This document shows positions 1 through 6,355 of a DNA stretch of 7,178 nucleotides, piece by piece. Below the pieces are notes generated by a model. It was not told where the DNA came from and did no database searches. It worked only from the letters and a program-made list of their open reading frames with translations. The first letter of the stretch is position 1; every line of letters begins with the position of its first letter. The stretch lies in assembly GCA_002327525.1 (NCBI GenBank), contig DCWG01000109.1, positions 42,077 to 49,254 on the forward strand, given 5' to 3'. Position numbers and translations under genes: made by a program. The stretch is from Gammaproteobacteria bacterium UBA2168. GTDB lineage: Bacteria > Pseudomonadota > Gammaproteobacteria > Pseudomonadales > Azotimanducaceae.

Positions 1-73
1 CCAGCCGATGAACAGCTCGGGCATCCGAGACACGGAAGCGTCGCAGTGCCGGCGCGTTGTACGAATACTGGCG

Positions 74-703
74 TCACGTTTCGTTCTCGTCATGAAACGT
101 CACTTCACCGGTCTGAAGTGAGTACTCGGCACCCACCACCAGCATATCGCCCCGCGCCACGAGATCGCTGAGGAAGGACGAACCTGCCGTCAGACTGTCT
201 ATCGAAGCCTCCACGTTGGCCCGGACAGCGCGGCGCAACAGAGCATCATCGATATCGACATCATTCAACTGTGTGAGCGCTTCGACGGTGGGCCTGATGC
301 GGCCCGTGATCGAGCGCAGATTGGGTGACCGGGAAGTCGCCGGGTTGCGCAGCTCATCGAGAGCCGCGCGGACCGCACCACACTGTTCGTGACCGAGAAC
401 GACGACGAGGCGCACACCGAAACTCTCGGCCGCGAACTCGACGCTGCCGATACCCGGGGGCGTGACGACATTGCCAGCCACGCGGATCACGAATAGCTCA
501 CCCAGCCCCTGATCGAAAATCAGTTCCACCGGTACCCGCGAGTCGGAACAGCCGAGCACGATGGCGAAGGGCATCTGCCCGTCGATCAGATCCCGGCGGC
601 GGGACGGGTGGATTTGGCTGTCTATACTGGGTTCTCCGCTGGCGAAGCGCCGATTACCCTCGCGCAGTCGCAGAAGTGCCTGTTTTGCCGAATTCACGGG
701 CAC
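74..703 (-). CDS. Beta-class carbonic anhydrase
   Basis: Cytoplasmic zinc enzyme that interconverts CO2 and bicarbonate, supplying bicarbonate to carboxylases and helping pH balance. The 209-residue product has the beta-class signature GCSDSRVPVE at about residues 51-60, giving zinc ligand Cys52 and the Asp54/Arg56 pair, and GHEQCGAV at 104-111, giving His105 and Cys108. The RVAGNVVTPPGIGSVEFA block at 74-91 is also typical. Length is normal for the family and there is no signal peptide. The start is GTG (701-703); the frame stays open further upstream, and a second GTG lies two codons in, so the start is uncertain by a few residues. The upstream neighbour on the same strand is a broken orotate phosphoribosyltransferase fragment whose stop lies 5 bases before this GTG, so it offers no functional context. 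The family includes proteins named Can and CynT; I cannot choose between them. Function call is secure. Confidence 0.95.
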   Translation of the reverse strand: MPVNSAKQALLRLREGNRRFASGEPSIDSQIHPSRRRDLIDGQMPFAIVLGCSDSRVPVELIFDQGLGELFVIRVAGNVVTPPGIGSVEFAAESFGVRLVVVLGHEQCGAVRAALDELRNPATSRSPNLRSITGRIRPTVEALTQLNDVDIDDALLRRAVRANVEASIDSLTAGSSFLSDLVARGDMLVVGAEYSLQTGEVTFHDENET

Positions 704-708
704 TAATG

Positions 709-957
709 CTAGTCCAAGTGTTCCGAGTTAGCGAGTTGGACTACTTTTCGGTCACGCCATTCGCTGTCGTGTTCGAGCGTTGTGATACTGCCGGAGCCTG
801 TGGGAAAAACCACGCTGCCGACGGCGATTTCGCGAAGTAGCGAGGGTTCCGATCCGAAGAGATATTTGTCGAAGTGAGTATTCGAAGTGGCACCCGAGCG
901 TAACGTGAGGGTGCCGGTCAGTTTCGAAGCATCGCGAATGCGGTTTGCCGGCTCGGC
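709..957 (-). pseudogene. Orotate phosphoribosyltransferase N-terminal fragment (pyrE-like), degraded
   Basis: Read on the minus strand just after a TGA at 958-960, the frame begins AEPANRIRDASKLTGTLTLR and continues SGATSNTHFDKYLFGSEPSL then LREIA. The LTGxxTLRSGxxSxxxFDKYLFxxxPxLLRxIA pattern is the N-terminal region of one branch of bacterial orotate phosphoribosyltransferases (UMP synthesis). The similarity stops at about base 823. The remaining frame (VGSVVFPTGSGSITT and on to SEHLD, stop at 709-711) does not resemble the family, and the phosphoribosyl-diphosphate binding region is absent. No ATG, GTG or TTG precedes the conserved part in frame, because the TGA blocks it. A normal enzyme is about 200 residues; only about 40 recognisable residues remain. 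I infer a remnant left by deletion. The homology is from family memory and not from an alignment. The 709-822 tail could belong to a different broken gene. Confidence 0.65.
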
Positions 958-962
958 TCAAC

Positions 963-1130
963 TCAACTCATGTACTTCTCGATGCGCGAGGAAGGTATCC
1001 AGATCAGCATGATCAAGAGTATGGCCGCCTGCAGAACGTGCCAGAACACCGAGATGAGGTAGACCCCCGACACCAGCGGCGTGCTCAGCGAAAAGGCGTT
1101 CAACAGGGCCAGAGTAATGATGCCCGTCCC
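963..1130 (-). pseudogene. C-terminal fragment of an unidentified membrane protein
   Basis: On the minus strand this stretch reads GTGIITLALLNAFSLSTPLV, then SGVYLISVFWHVLQAAILLI, then MLIWIPSSRIEKYMS and TGA at 963-965. It predicts two transmembrane helices separated by a short turn, with a charged tail, which looks like the C-terminus of a multi-pass membrane protein. The frame continues upstream to a GTG at 1280, but residues encoded above about 1130 are low-complexity and Ser-rich, and that DNA encodes a GNAT-like sequence in another frame. I therefore think the membrane piece has lost its own N-terminus. I cannot name the family. The alternative is an intact 105-residue protein starting at 1280, which I consider unlikely because its first 50 residues look like an out-of-frame reading. 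Confidence 0.4.
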
Positions 1131-1323
1131 GAGCGCCGTAGCGTTTGAGCCCCACGATTCCGATTGCCTGGGTGCGATCGACAGCGATGTATCCGTCGAG
1201 GTTTTCGAGATTCGCGGCGCGTTCAAGGATGGCTGCTTCAATGCCGAACTACTGCGGGAGCGCGCGCAGAATGTCGACACAGTGGGCGATGTCGGGTTGA
1301 CGCAGTGTTCGAATGGTCGTCAA
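1117..1323 (-). pseudogene. GNAT N-acetyltransferase N-terminal fragment with in-frame stop
   Basis: From a TTG at 1321-1323 the minus strand reads TTIRTLRQPDIAHCVDILRA, LPQ, a TAG stop at 1249-1251, then FGIEAAILERAANLENLDGY, IAVDRTQAIGIVGLKRYGAR. This resembles the N-terminal half of GNAT acetyltransferases, which commonly read ILRxLPEWFGIExAIxEY, then DGYVAxxxxxxVGFxxLKR. The stop sits where these proteins usually have Trp, so a single TGG to TAG change would explain it. Similarity ends after LKRYGAR, before the acetyl-CoA binding motif A (QxxGxG/A), which is missing, and the DNA then switches to a membrane-protein frame. The fragment therefore carries both a nonsense change and a C-terminal deletion and cannot make a working enzyme. 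The assignment rests on pattern memory without alignment. Confidence 0.6.
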
Positions 1324-1494
1324 AAGGGTACTCGGAGCATGCCTGGGTCTGCCTGCACACGGCCTCCGCTCGACAGGTCGATCGAAAAAAACACGAAAGC
1401 GCGGTACAGCTGGAGTAACAAGGCGGCGTGCAGGGTGTGGCGGTCTGTCGTAGGATTGGAGCGGGGCGGGGATCAATGGCGAGAGGGAGTGCTT

Positions 1495-1944
1495 ATGTTT
1501 CGAGGAATCATTGCGCGAGGAGTGCTTGCCGGTATTAGCCTGTCGTTGGTCGCTGGGTGTGCGGAACCGGTCATAGTGATACCCGGCGGCGAACTGTCCG
1601 GGACGGTCGTGGAGCCTCCTGCCGAGTGGCTCGATGTGCCTGAGACCATTCAGCTCGAAACCCGTCCAGGCAAACCCTACTCTATCAACATCTGGGCGCT
1701 CGGCGTCGGTCGCGATCTGTACATCGCGACGAGTGCCGGGGGTACCACCTGGTCGTCATTCATCGAGGCGGATCCACATGTACGCGTTCGGATGGGGAAG
1801 ACGCTGTACCAACTGCGCGCAACGGAAATATATGATCTCGAGGAACGCGGCCGTGTCGGAGCTGGCTACGTCGCCAAATACGATGTAGATGTGGAAGACA
1901 ATTGGGTGAGTAGTGGTTTGGTGCTTCGCCTGGACAGGCGCTGA
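1495..1944 (+). CDS. Small lipoprotein, probable split-barrel (FMN/F420-type) fold
   Basis: The 149-residue product begins MFRGIIARGVLAGISLSLVA and has a lipobox LVAGC ending at Cys22, so it should be lipid-anchored in the envelope. The mature part includes RPGKPYSINIWALG (58-70), RDLYIATSAGGTTWSSFIEA (73-92) and DPHVRVRMGKTLYQLRA (93-109), then VAKYD. This alternation resembles small split beta-barrel proteins of the deazaflavin nitroreductase, DUF2255 or pyridoxamine phosphate oxidase type, in which a strand-turn-strand is followed by DPxVRVxxxxxxYxxRA. Fold similarity is inference and no cofactor contacts can be proved. I chose the ATG at 1495 because it follows AGGGAG at 1484-1489 and puts a clean signal peptide at the N-terminus; the frame runs open upstream to 1081, but that portion lies over the broken-gene region and is not protein-like. 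It is alone on the plus strand and points at the MerC-like gene. Substrate and role are unknown. Confidence 0.82.
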   Translation: MFRGIIARGVLAGISLSLVAGCAEPVIVIPGGELSGTVVEPPAEWLDVPETIQLETRPGKPYSINIWALGVGRDLYIATSAGGTTWSSFIEADPHVRVRMGKTLYQLRATEIYDLEERGRVGAGYVAKYDVDVEDNWVSSGLVLRLDRR

Positions 1945-2053
1945 CAACGCGGGGCTGGCAGGAAGGCGAATGTGCTGCCTACGCAATAGAGTTGCGCCGC
2001 TGACCGACAAGTAGTTGCTCGTTTTGAAATCGAGTGTGTATTGCTGATGAGTG

Positions 2054-2416
2054 TCAGTGATGCAATGACTTTCGCATGTTCATTACGTGCGCAGCTGTCA
2101 GCACCAGCGCGCCTGCCACCGTGGCCGCTACTTCACCTGCGTCGCCGAACAGATGCATGATGCCAAGTAACATCAGGCAGAGACCTGCCGTGCCCACCGC
2201 AACGATGTTCCCATGTCCGTGCCGGCGGTAGCCGAAAACGAGTGCCACCACACTTATCGGCATGCCGAGAACGAGCAGAAACGCATGAAACAGCTCGTGT
2301 GATTCGAACAACAAACCGCCGAGCGTGGGCAGCACCACCAGCGCCAACGGTATGGCCAGGCAGTGAACCAGGCAGATGCCCGAGAGAACGATGGCGATGC
2401 GATCCAGTTTCTGCAC
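2054..2416 (-). CDS. MerC-domain inner membrane protein
   Basis: A 120-residue protein with four predicted membrane helices (about residues 7-30, 41-63, 70-90 and 96-113). The start, DRIAIVLSGICLVHCLAIPL after MQKL, is the MerC signature: a Cys-x-x-His-Cys in the first helix (Cys15, His18, Cys19), followed by a helix-breaking Pro. MerC proteins of mercury-resistance transposons carry Hg(II) across the inner membrane. No merR, merT, merP or merA lies nearby, and I see no second cysteine pair near the C-terminus as in classical MerC. Membership in the wider MerC-domain family is therefore firm, but mercury transport is not. The GTG start at 2414-2416 is the only standard start codon after an in-frame TAG at about 2456-2458, and it has no convincing ribosome binding site. 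The gene lies downstream of a terminator-like hairpin that follows the dipeptidase gene, and it converges with the plus-strand lipoprotein gene. Confidence 0.85.
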   Translation of the reverse strand: MQKLDRIAIVLSGICLVHCLAIPLALVVLPTLGGLLFESHELFHAFLLVLGMPISVVALVFGYRRHGHGNIVAVGTAGLCLMLLGIMHLFGDAGEVAATVAGALVLTAAHVMNMRKSLHH

Positions 2417-2460
2417 GCTGTGTTTGAGCCGCGCTGGCCTGCCGATTCCGGCTCCGTCCT

Positions 2461-2479
2461 AAAAAAGGCGCGACACCTT
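2461..2479 (-). terminator. Rho-independent terminator after the dipeptidase gene
   Basis: On the minus strand the sequence reads AAGGTG, loop TCG, CGCCTT, then a T run. This gives a 6-bp stem with one G-T pair, a 3-base loop and six consecutive T residues in all. It starts 12 bases after the dipeptidase stop codon at 2492-2494. The stem is short, so termination may be partial, and some read-through into the MerC-like gene 45 bases further on is possible. Confidence 0.65.
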
Positions 2480-2491
2480 AACAGAATCTCC

Positions 2492-3697
2492 TCAGCCGCG
2501 GCAGCGGGGTGGATTGCCCTGTGCCGCCGCGTGGCGCTCCGCGGCACGCCAGACACGCAGTGTGTTGTCGCCAAGGATCTTGGTGATATCACCGTCGTCG
2601 TAGCCCCGTGTGCGAAGTCCGGCAATCAGGTTGGGATAGCTTGCGACATCCTCGAGCCCGACGGGCAGGGTGTCGTCAACCCCGTCGTAGTCCGAACCGA
2701 TTCCGACTGCATCGATGCCGGCGGCTTCCACCGCACGGTCGATGTGGTCGAGTACGTCTTCGAGGGTCGCATAGGGATAAGGATGATCCTCGCGGTAACC
2801 TTGCATGAAGGCGAGCAGGCGTGGATCGTTCTGGGGGATGTCGTTGTTGAAGGCGTAGGCCAGCGCCTCCCGTTGCAGTTCCGTCGACCAGGCACGTGCC
2901 TCATCGGTCAGAAATCCACTTCCGTAGTTGATTTGAATGACGCCCCCGGCGCTTCCGAGGGCTGCCACCATCTCGTCGCTCATGTTGCGCTCGAAACCGG
3001 GCGTGAAGTGGCGCATGGATGAGTGGGTGGCGATGACGGGAACCGCACTGAGGTCCAGAACCTGCCAGAACGCATCGTCTGAGATGTGAGAAACATCGAT
3101 CATCACGCCCGTATCGTTCATGGCCTTGATCAGCTTCCTGCCAAAAGATGAGAGCCCCTGCCAACGTCTGAAGTCGTCATAGGAAGAATCTGAAATGTGG
3201 TTGGCCTTGCTGTGGGTGAGTGTGATGTAACGGATGCCGCGCTGGTAGAAGTGCTGCAGGTTCTGGACCTCGCCTGCAACTGGCCCACCGTTTTCCATGC
3301 CCATGGGCATGGACACCAGTCCGCGCCTCTTCTGGGCGAGGATGTCCGCCGCGCAGGTGGCGACGGCGAATTTATCGGGATGCAGGCGCTCGAGATCCTC
3401 CACCCCGTCGATCAGTTTGTTGGCCAGAACGCCCGCTCCCCCGTTCTCGTCGACGCTTGCAGGGATGTAGATGGACATGAACATAGCATCCAGTCCACCG
3501 GCCCGTGCGCGCGGATAGTCGAAATCACCGTCCGGAGTGGACACCGATACGTCCTGTGGCTTGCGCTCGAGCCGGAAGGGAACATCGATATGGGTATCGA
3601 TCACGACGGCATCCTGTGCGAGTTGCGTTGGCGTGGTCACGCAACCCGCCAGGCCCAGCACCGGAGCGGCCAGACAGAGAGAAAGGCGCCTATTCAA
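2492..3697 (-). CDS. Membrane dipeptidase (peptidase family M19), lipoprotein
   Basis: Zinc dipeptidase of the renal/membrane dipeptidase family, expected to hydrolyse dipeptides in the periplasm. From a TTG at 3695-3697 the 401-residue product starts MNRRLSLCLAAPVLGLAGCV, a lipoprotein signal with lipobox LAGC and Cys19. Family motifs appear in order: DTHID (His36, Asp38), GMENG (Glu135), DVSH (His204), ATHSS with Arg229 (His225), and GIGSDYDG (Asp336). These are the metal-binding and catalytic positions of M19, so the enzyme looks intact and its length is normal. The frame is open upstream to 3979, but that extension overlaps the oxidoreductase gene, is Arg-rich and would bury the signal peptide, so I reject it. 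The TTG overlaps the upstream gene's TGA (TTGA at 3694-3697), with GGTGGCGAG just before it as a possible ribosome binding site. This suggests translational coupling. Confidence 0.93.
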   Translation of the reverse strand: MNRRLSLCLAAPVLGLAGCVTTPTQLAQDAVVIDTHIDVPFRLERKPQDVSVSTPDGDFDYPRARAGGLDAMFMSIYIPASVDENGGAGVLANKLIDGVEDLERLHPDKFAVATCAADILAQKRRGLVSMPMGMENGGPVAGEVQNLQHFYQRGIRYITLTHSKANHISDSSYDDFRRWQGLSSFGRKLIKAMNDTGVMIDVSHISDDAFWQVLDLSAVPVIATHSSMRHFTPGFERNMSDEMVAALGSAGGVIQINYGSGFLTDEARAWSTELQREALAYAFNNDIPQNDPRLLAFMQGYREDHPYPYATLEDVLDHIDRAVEAAGIDAVGIGSDYDGVDDTLPVGLEDVASYPNLIAGLRTRGYDDGDITKILGDNTLRVWRAAERHAAAQGNPPRCRG

Positions 3698-4695
3698 CTC
3701 GCCACCCGTACGATGCGTTTGCCGGTATTGCCACCTGCCAGCAGGTCGACGAAGGCACGCGGTGCTGAATCGAGACCGTCGAATTGGTCCTGCCAGGCAA
3801 CCAGCTGGCCCTGTTCGAGCCACTCCAACATGACGTTTCTGGCCGCTTCGTATTGGTCGAGGAAATCGAACACGAGAAAACCCTGCATGGTGAGACGTTT
3901 GTTCACCAGCAAGCCTGGTACGCCGCGGGGTCCGGGAGCCGGATTGGTGGTATCGTACTGGGATACCACCCCGCAGCACACGATGCGGCCGTTCTCGTTC
4001 ATGCGAAACAACGCGGTGCCCAGCACGTCGCCGCCCGTGTTGTCAAAGTACACGTCTATGCCCTCCGGGCAGGCTTCCTTTAGCATCTGGCGAAAGTTGT
4101 CCTCCCGGTAGTTTACGGCTGCATCGAAGCCGAGTTCGCTTACCAGACGGTCGCACTTGGCATCGCTGCCCGCGATGCCTACGGCTCGACAGCCGTGGAT
4201 GCGCGCCATCTGACCGACGAGATGGCCCACCGCCCCGGCCGCGGCGGACACTACCAGCGTCTCTCCGGCCTTCGGTTTGCCGATCTCGAACAGGCCAAAG
4301 TACGCCGTCAGTCCGGTGCCGCCAAGGACGCCGAGATAGGCGGCTGGATCTTCGATATCCGGCAGGGGTGAGAGCAGACGGGTGTCGTGTGCGGCATATT
4401 CCTGCCAACCCGAGGGGGCGGAAACCAGGTCACCTTCCTTGTAGGCCGGATCGTTCGAGGACACTATGCGTGAGACGGTCGATCCGTTCATGACGATACC
4501 GGTGCGCGGGGCTCCGGCATAGCTGGCGCTACCCTGTAGGCCAGCGCGGGCACCCGCATCGATGGAGATGGCCAGGGTTTGGCAGAGCGCCTGACCATCA
4601 CCGGGTTCCGGCATGGAGCCGTCCTCGGCACGAAAATGATCCTCGGCAAGAGCGCCGGTGGGAAGCGAGTCGATCAGAATCTGGCGATTGCTCAT
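3694..4695 (-). CDS. NADP-dependent oxidoreductase, MDR superfamily (CurA/leukotriene B4 dehydrogenase-like)
   Basis: A 333-residue medium-chain dehydrogenase/reductase without catalytic zinc, of the type that reduces alpha,beta-unsaturated carbonyl double bonds with NADPH in the cytoplasm. The N-terminus (MSNRQILIDSLPTGALAEDH) is typical of CurA-like proteins. The cofactor domain has GGTGLTAYFGLFEIG (125-139), the nucleotide-binding turn AAAGAVG (151-157), GIAGSDAKCDRL (173-184, with a Lys that usually contacts the NADP 2'-phosphate) and DVYFDNTGG (214-222). In many relatives residues 45-53 read LDPYMRGRM; here the segment is IDAGARAGLQ, so it belongs to a subgroup without that Tyr-Met-Arg motif and may have a different substrate range. 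It starts at ATG 4693-4695, diverges from fumarase across a 101-base gap, and its stop overlaps the dipeptidase start. Substrate is unknown. Confidence 0.93.
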   Translation of the reverse strand: MSNRQILIDSLPTGALAEDHFRAEDGSMPEPGDGQALCQTLAISIDAGARAGLQGSASYAGAPRTGIVMNGSTVSRIVSSNDPAYKEGDLVSAPSGWQEYAAHDTRLLSPLPDIEDPAAYLGVLGGTGLTAYFGLFEIGKPKAGETLVVSAAAGAVGHLVGQMARIHGCRAVGIAGSDAKCDRLVSELGFDAAVNYREDNFRQMLKEACPEGIDVYFDNTGGDVLGTALFRMNENGRIVCCGVVSQYDTTNPAPGPRGVPGLLVNKRLTMQGFLVFDFLDQYEAARNVMLEWLEQGQLVAWQDQFDGLDSAPRAFVDLLAGGNTGKRIVRVAS

Positions 4696-4736
4696 GTCGA
4701 ATACCTGTACGGCGAAACATGCAGTCTACGTGCGGC

Positions 4737-4746
4737 TTTCGCGAAA
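4737..4746. promoter_or_regulatory. Perfect 10-bp palindrome in the divergent promoter region
   Basis: TTTCGCGAAA is exactly self-complementary and sits roughly mid-way between the divergent starts of the oxidoreductase (4695) and fumarase (4797). The 101-base gap must hold promoters for both genes, so a symmetric site here is a plausible operator. I could not recognise convincing -35/-10 boxes on either strand, and short AT-GC palindromes of this length can occur by chance. No regulator is identified. Confidence 0.3.
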
Positions 4747-4796
4747 CTGAAACCTCAGGCAGACTTTCTAACCCTCGCTGTACACGAGAGACGAAG

Positions 4797-6317
4797 ATGA
4801 CCGTCATCAAACAGGACGATCTGATACAGAGCATTGCAGATGCATTGCAGTTCATCTCCTACTACCACCCGGTGGACTTCATCCGCGCGATGCGGGAGGC
4901 ATACGAGTGCGAGGAATCGCCCGCCGCCCGGGCCGCGCTTCAGCAGGTGCTGGTCAACTCGCGCATGTGCGCGCTCGGTAAACGCCCCATCTGTCAGGAT
5001 ACGGGTATCGTCATCGCGTTTGTCGAGATCGGTATGGATGTCCGCTGGGATGCCGATATGAGTGTGGAGCAGATGATCAATGAGGGGGTGCGGCGTGGGT
5101 ACGCGAATCCTGACAATGTGCTGCGCGGTTCGGTGCTTGAAGATCCGGACGGTGCGCGCGCCAACACTGGGGACAACTCACCGGCCGTGATCTACACGCG
5201 CGTGGTTCCGGGTGACGAGCTCAACATTGAAGTAGCCGCCAAGGGTGGCGGTAGTGAGGCCAAGGCCAAGTTCGCGATGCTGAATCCCAGCGACTCGGTC
5301 GTGGACTGGATCCTGGATGTTGTCCCGACCATGGGTGCGGGCTGGTGCCCGCCGGGCATGCTAGGGGTCGGCATCGGCGGTACGCCGGAAAAGGCCATGC
5401 TGCTCGCCAAGGAATCCCTCATGGAACCCATCGACATGCATGAGTTACAGGAGAGGGGGCCAGCCAACCGGGCGGAAGAACTACGTGTGGAGCTGTTCGA
5501 GAAAGTGAACGCGCTCGGTATCGGTGCGCAGGGACTCGGGGGCCTGACCACGGTACTAGATGTGAAGGTACGCGAGTATGCAACCCATGCGGCCAACAAA
5601 CCGGTGGCCGTCATCCCAAGCTGTTCCGCCACACGGCACGTACATTTCTCCCTCGACGGATCGGGTCCGGCGGAATTCGAAGCGCCGGATCTGTCAGAGT
5701 GGCCGGACATCGACTTCGAGCTCGGCGAAGACGTACGCCGTGTCGATTTAGAAACGCTTACACGCTCGGAGATGCACACCTGGAAGGCAGGCGATACGCT
5801 GCTCCTGTCCGGACGCATCCTCACCGGCCGGGATGCGGCGCACAAGAAAATCGTTGACCTCATCGAGCAGGGTGTGGACCTGCCCGTGGACTTCGCGGAT
5901 CGCATCATCTATTACGTGGGTCCTGTGGATCCCGTGCGCGATGAGGCGGTTGGACCGGCCGGCCCGACTACCGCCACGCGCATGGACAAGTTCACGCGCA
6001 CCATGCTCGAGCGGACCGGGCTGATGGGTATGATCGGCAAGGCCGAACGCGGACCGGCGGCCGTCGACGCGATCCGGGACAATCAGGCTGTATCGCTGAT
6101 TGCCGTTGGTGGGGCTGCGTATCTGGTTTCGAAAGCCATCACCAAATCGACACTGCTTGCCTTCCCGGAACTCGGCATGGAGGCGATCTACGAGTTCGAG
6201 ATAGAGGACATGCCGGTCACGGTCGCCGTGGACTCCACTGGCGAGTCAGTGCATCGTGAGGGCCCGAAAAGGTGGTCGGCGAAAATCGCGGAACGAATCG
6301 AGGCGACATCCATCTGA
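4797..6317 (+). CDS. fumA: Fumarate hydratase, class I (iron-sulfur, single chain)
   Basis: Oxygen-sensitive [4Fe-4S] enzyme that interconverts fumarate and malate in the TCA cycle. The 506-residue chain has the alpha and beta regions fused, as in FumA-type enzymes. The cluster cysteines are visible as Cys66 in PICQDTG, Cys184 in GWCPPG and Cys276 in IPSCSATRHVHF; their spacing (118 and 92) agrees with the known spacing in characterised class I fumarases. Other conserved blocks are NTGDNSPAVIYT (123-134), KGGGSEAKAKF (149-159), LTGRDAAHK (342-350), GPAGPTTATRMD (386-397) and VGGAAYLVSKAI (437-448). The frame is open back to 4719, but ATG 4797 gives the usual MTVIKQDD start and follows GAGAG at 4786-4790. 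The Tat-exported protein gene begins 38 bases downstream and may be co-transcribed. The enzyme is complete, with no missing key residue. Confidence 0.97.
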   Translation: MTVIKQDDLIQSIADALQFISYYHPVDFIRAMREAYECEESPAARAALQQVLVNSRMCALGKRPICQDTGIVIAFVEIGMDVRWDADMSVEQMINEGVRRGYANPDNVLRGSVLEDPDGARANTGDNSPAVIYTRVVPGDELNIEVAAKGGGSEAKAKFAMLNPSDSVVDWILDVVPTMGAGWCPPGMLGVGIGGTPEKAMLLAKESLMEPIDMHELQERGPANRAEELRVELFEKVNALGIGAQGLGGLTTVLDVKVREYATHAANKPVAVIPSCSATRHVHFSLDGSGPAEFEAPDLSEWPDIDFELGEDVRRVDLETLTRSEMHTWKAGDTLLLSGRILTGRDAAHKKIVDLIEQGVDLPVDFADRIIYYVGPVDPVRDEAVGPAGPTTATRMDKFTRTMLERTGLMGMIGKAERGPAAVDAIRDNQAVSLIAVGGAAYLVSKAITKSTLLAFPELGMEAIYEFEIEDMPVTVAVDSTGESVHREGPKRWSAKIAERIEATSI

Positions 6318-6355
6318 TATTACGAAACACCATAAGACACAAGGGAGGAGTGCTC

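Noticed and set aside
1..24. Possible minus-strand gene start MPELFIGW at the window edge.
   Set aside because: Only eight codons are visible and no ribosome binding site precedes it; nothing else can be supported in 1-73.
76..100. Inverted repeat ACGTTTC / GAAACGT over the end of the carbonic anhydrase gene.
   Set aside because: Seven-base arms, an 11-base loop, no T run and overlap with coding sequence; not a convincing terminator.
963..1280. Intact 105-residue two-helix membrane protein on the minus strand.
   Set aside because: Its GTG start lies inside the GNAT remnant, and its first 50 residues look like an out-of-frame reading; only the last 55 residues look real.
1081..1494. Long plus-strand frame extending the lipoprotein gene upstream to 1081.
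   Set aside because: The ATG at 1495 has a ribosome binding site and a clean lipoprotein signal; the upstream part overlies the broken minus-strand genes and has no protein-like features.
1945..2053. Possible bidirectional terminator between the converging lipoprotein and MerC-like genes (GGCAG / CTGCC).
   Set aside because: Only a 5-bp stem with a long loop and no T run.
2363..3022. 219-residue plus-strand frame.
   Set aside because: Antisense to the dipeptidase and MerC-like genes and crosses the terminator; a codon-bias shadow.
3698..3979. N-terminal extension of the dipeptidase to 495 residues.
   Set aside because: It overlaps the oxidoreductase frame, is Arg/Gly-rich and would place the lipoprotein signal internally.
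3197..4111. 304-residue plus-strand frame.
   Set aside because: Antisense to the dipeptidase and oxidoreductase, which have clear catalytic motifs; no family features.
5192..5908. 238-residue minus-strand frame rich in Ser, Pro and Arg.
   Set aside because: Exact antisense shadow of the fumarase gene, with the composition expected for that.
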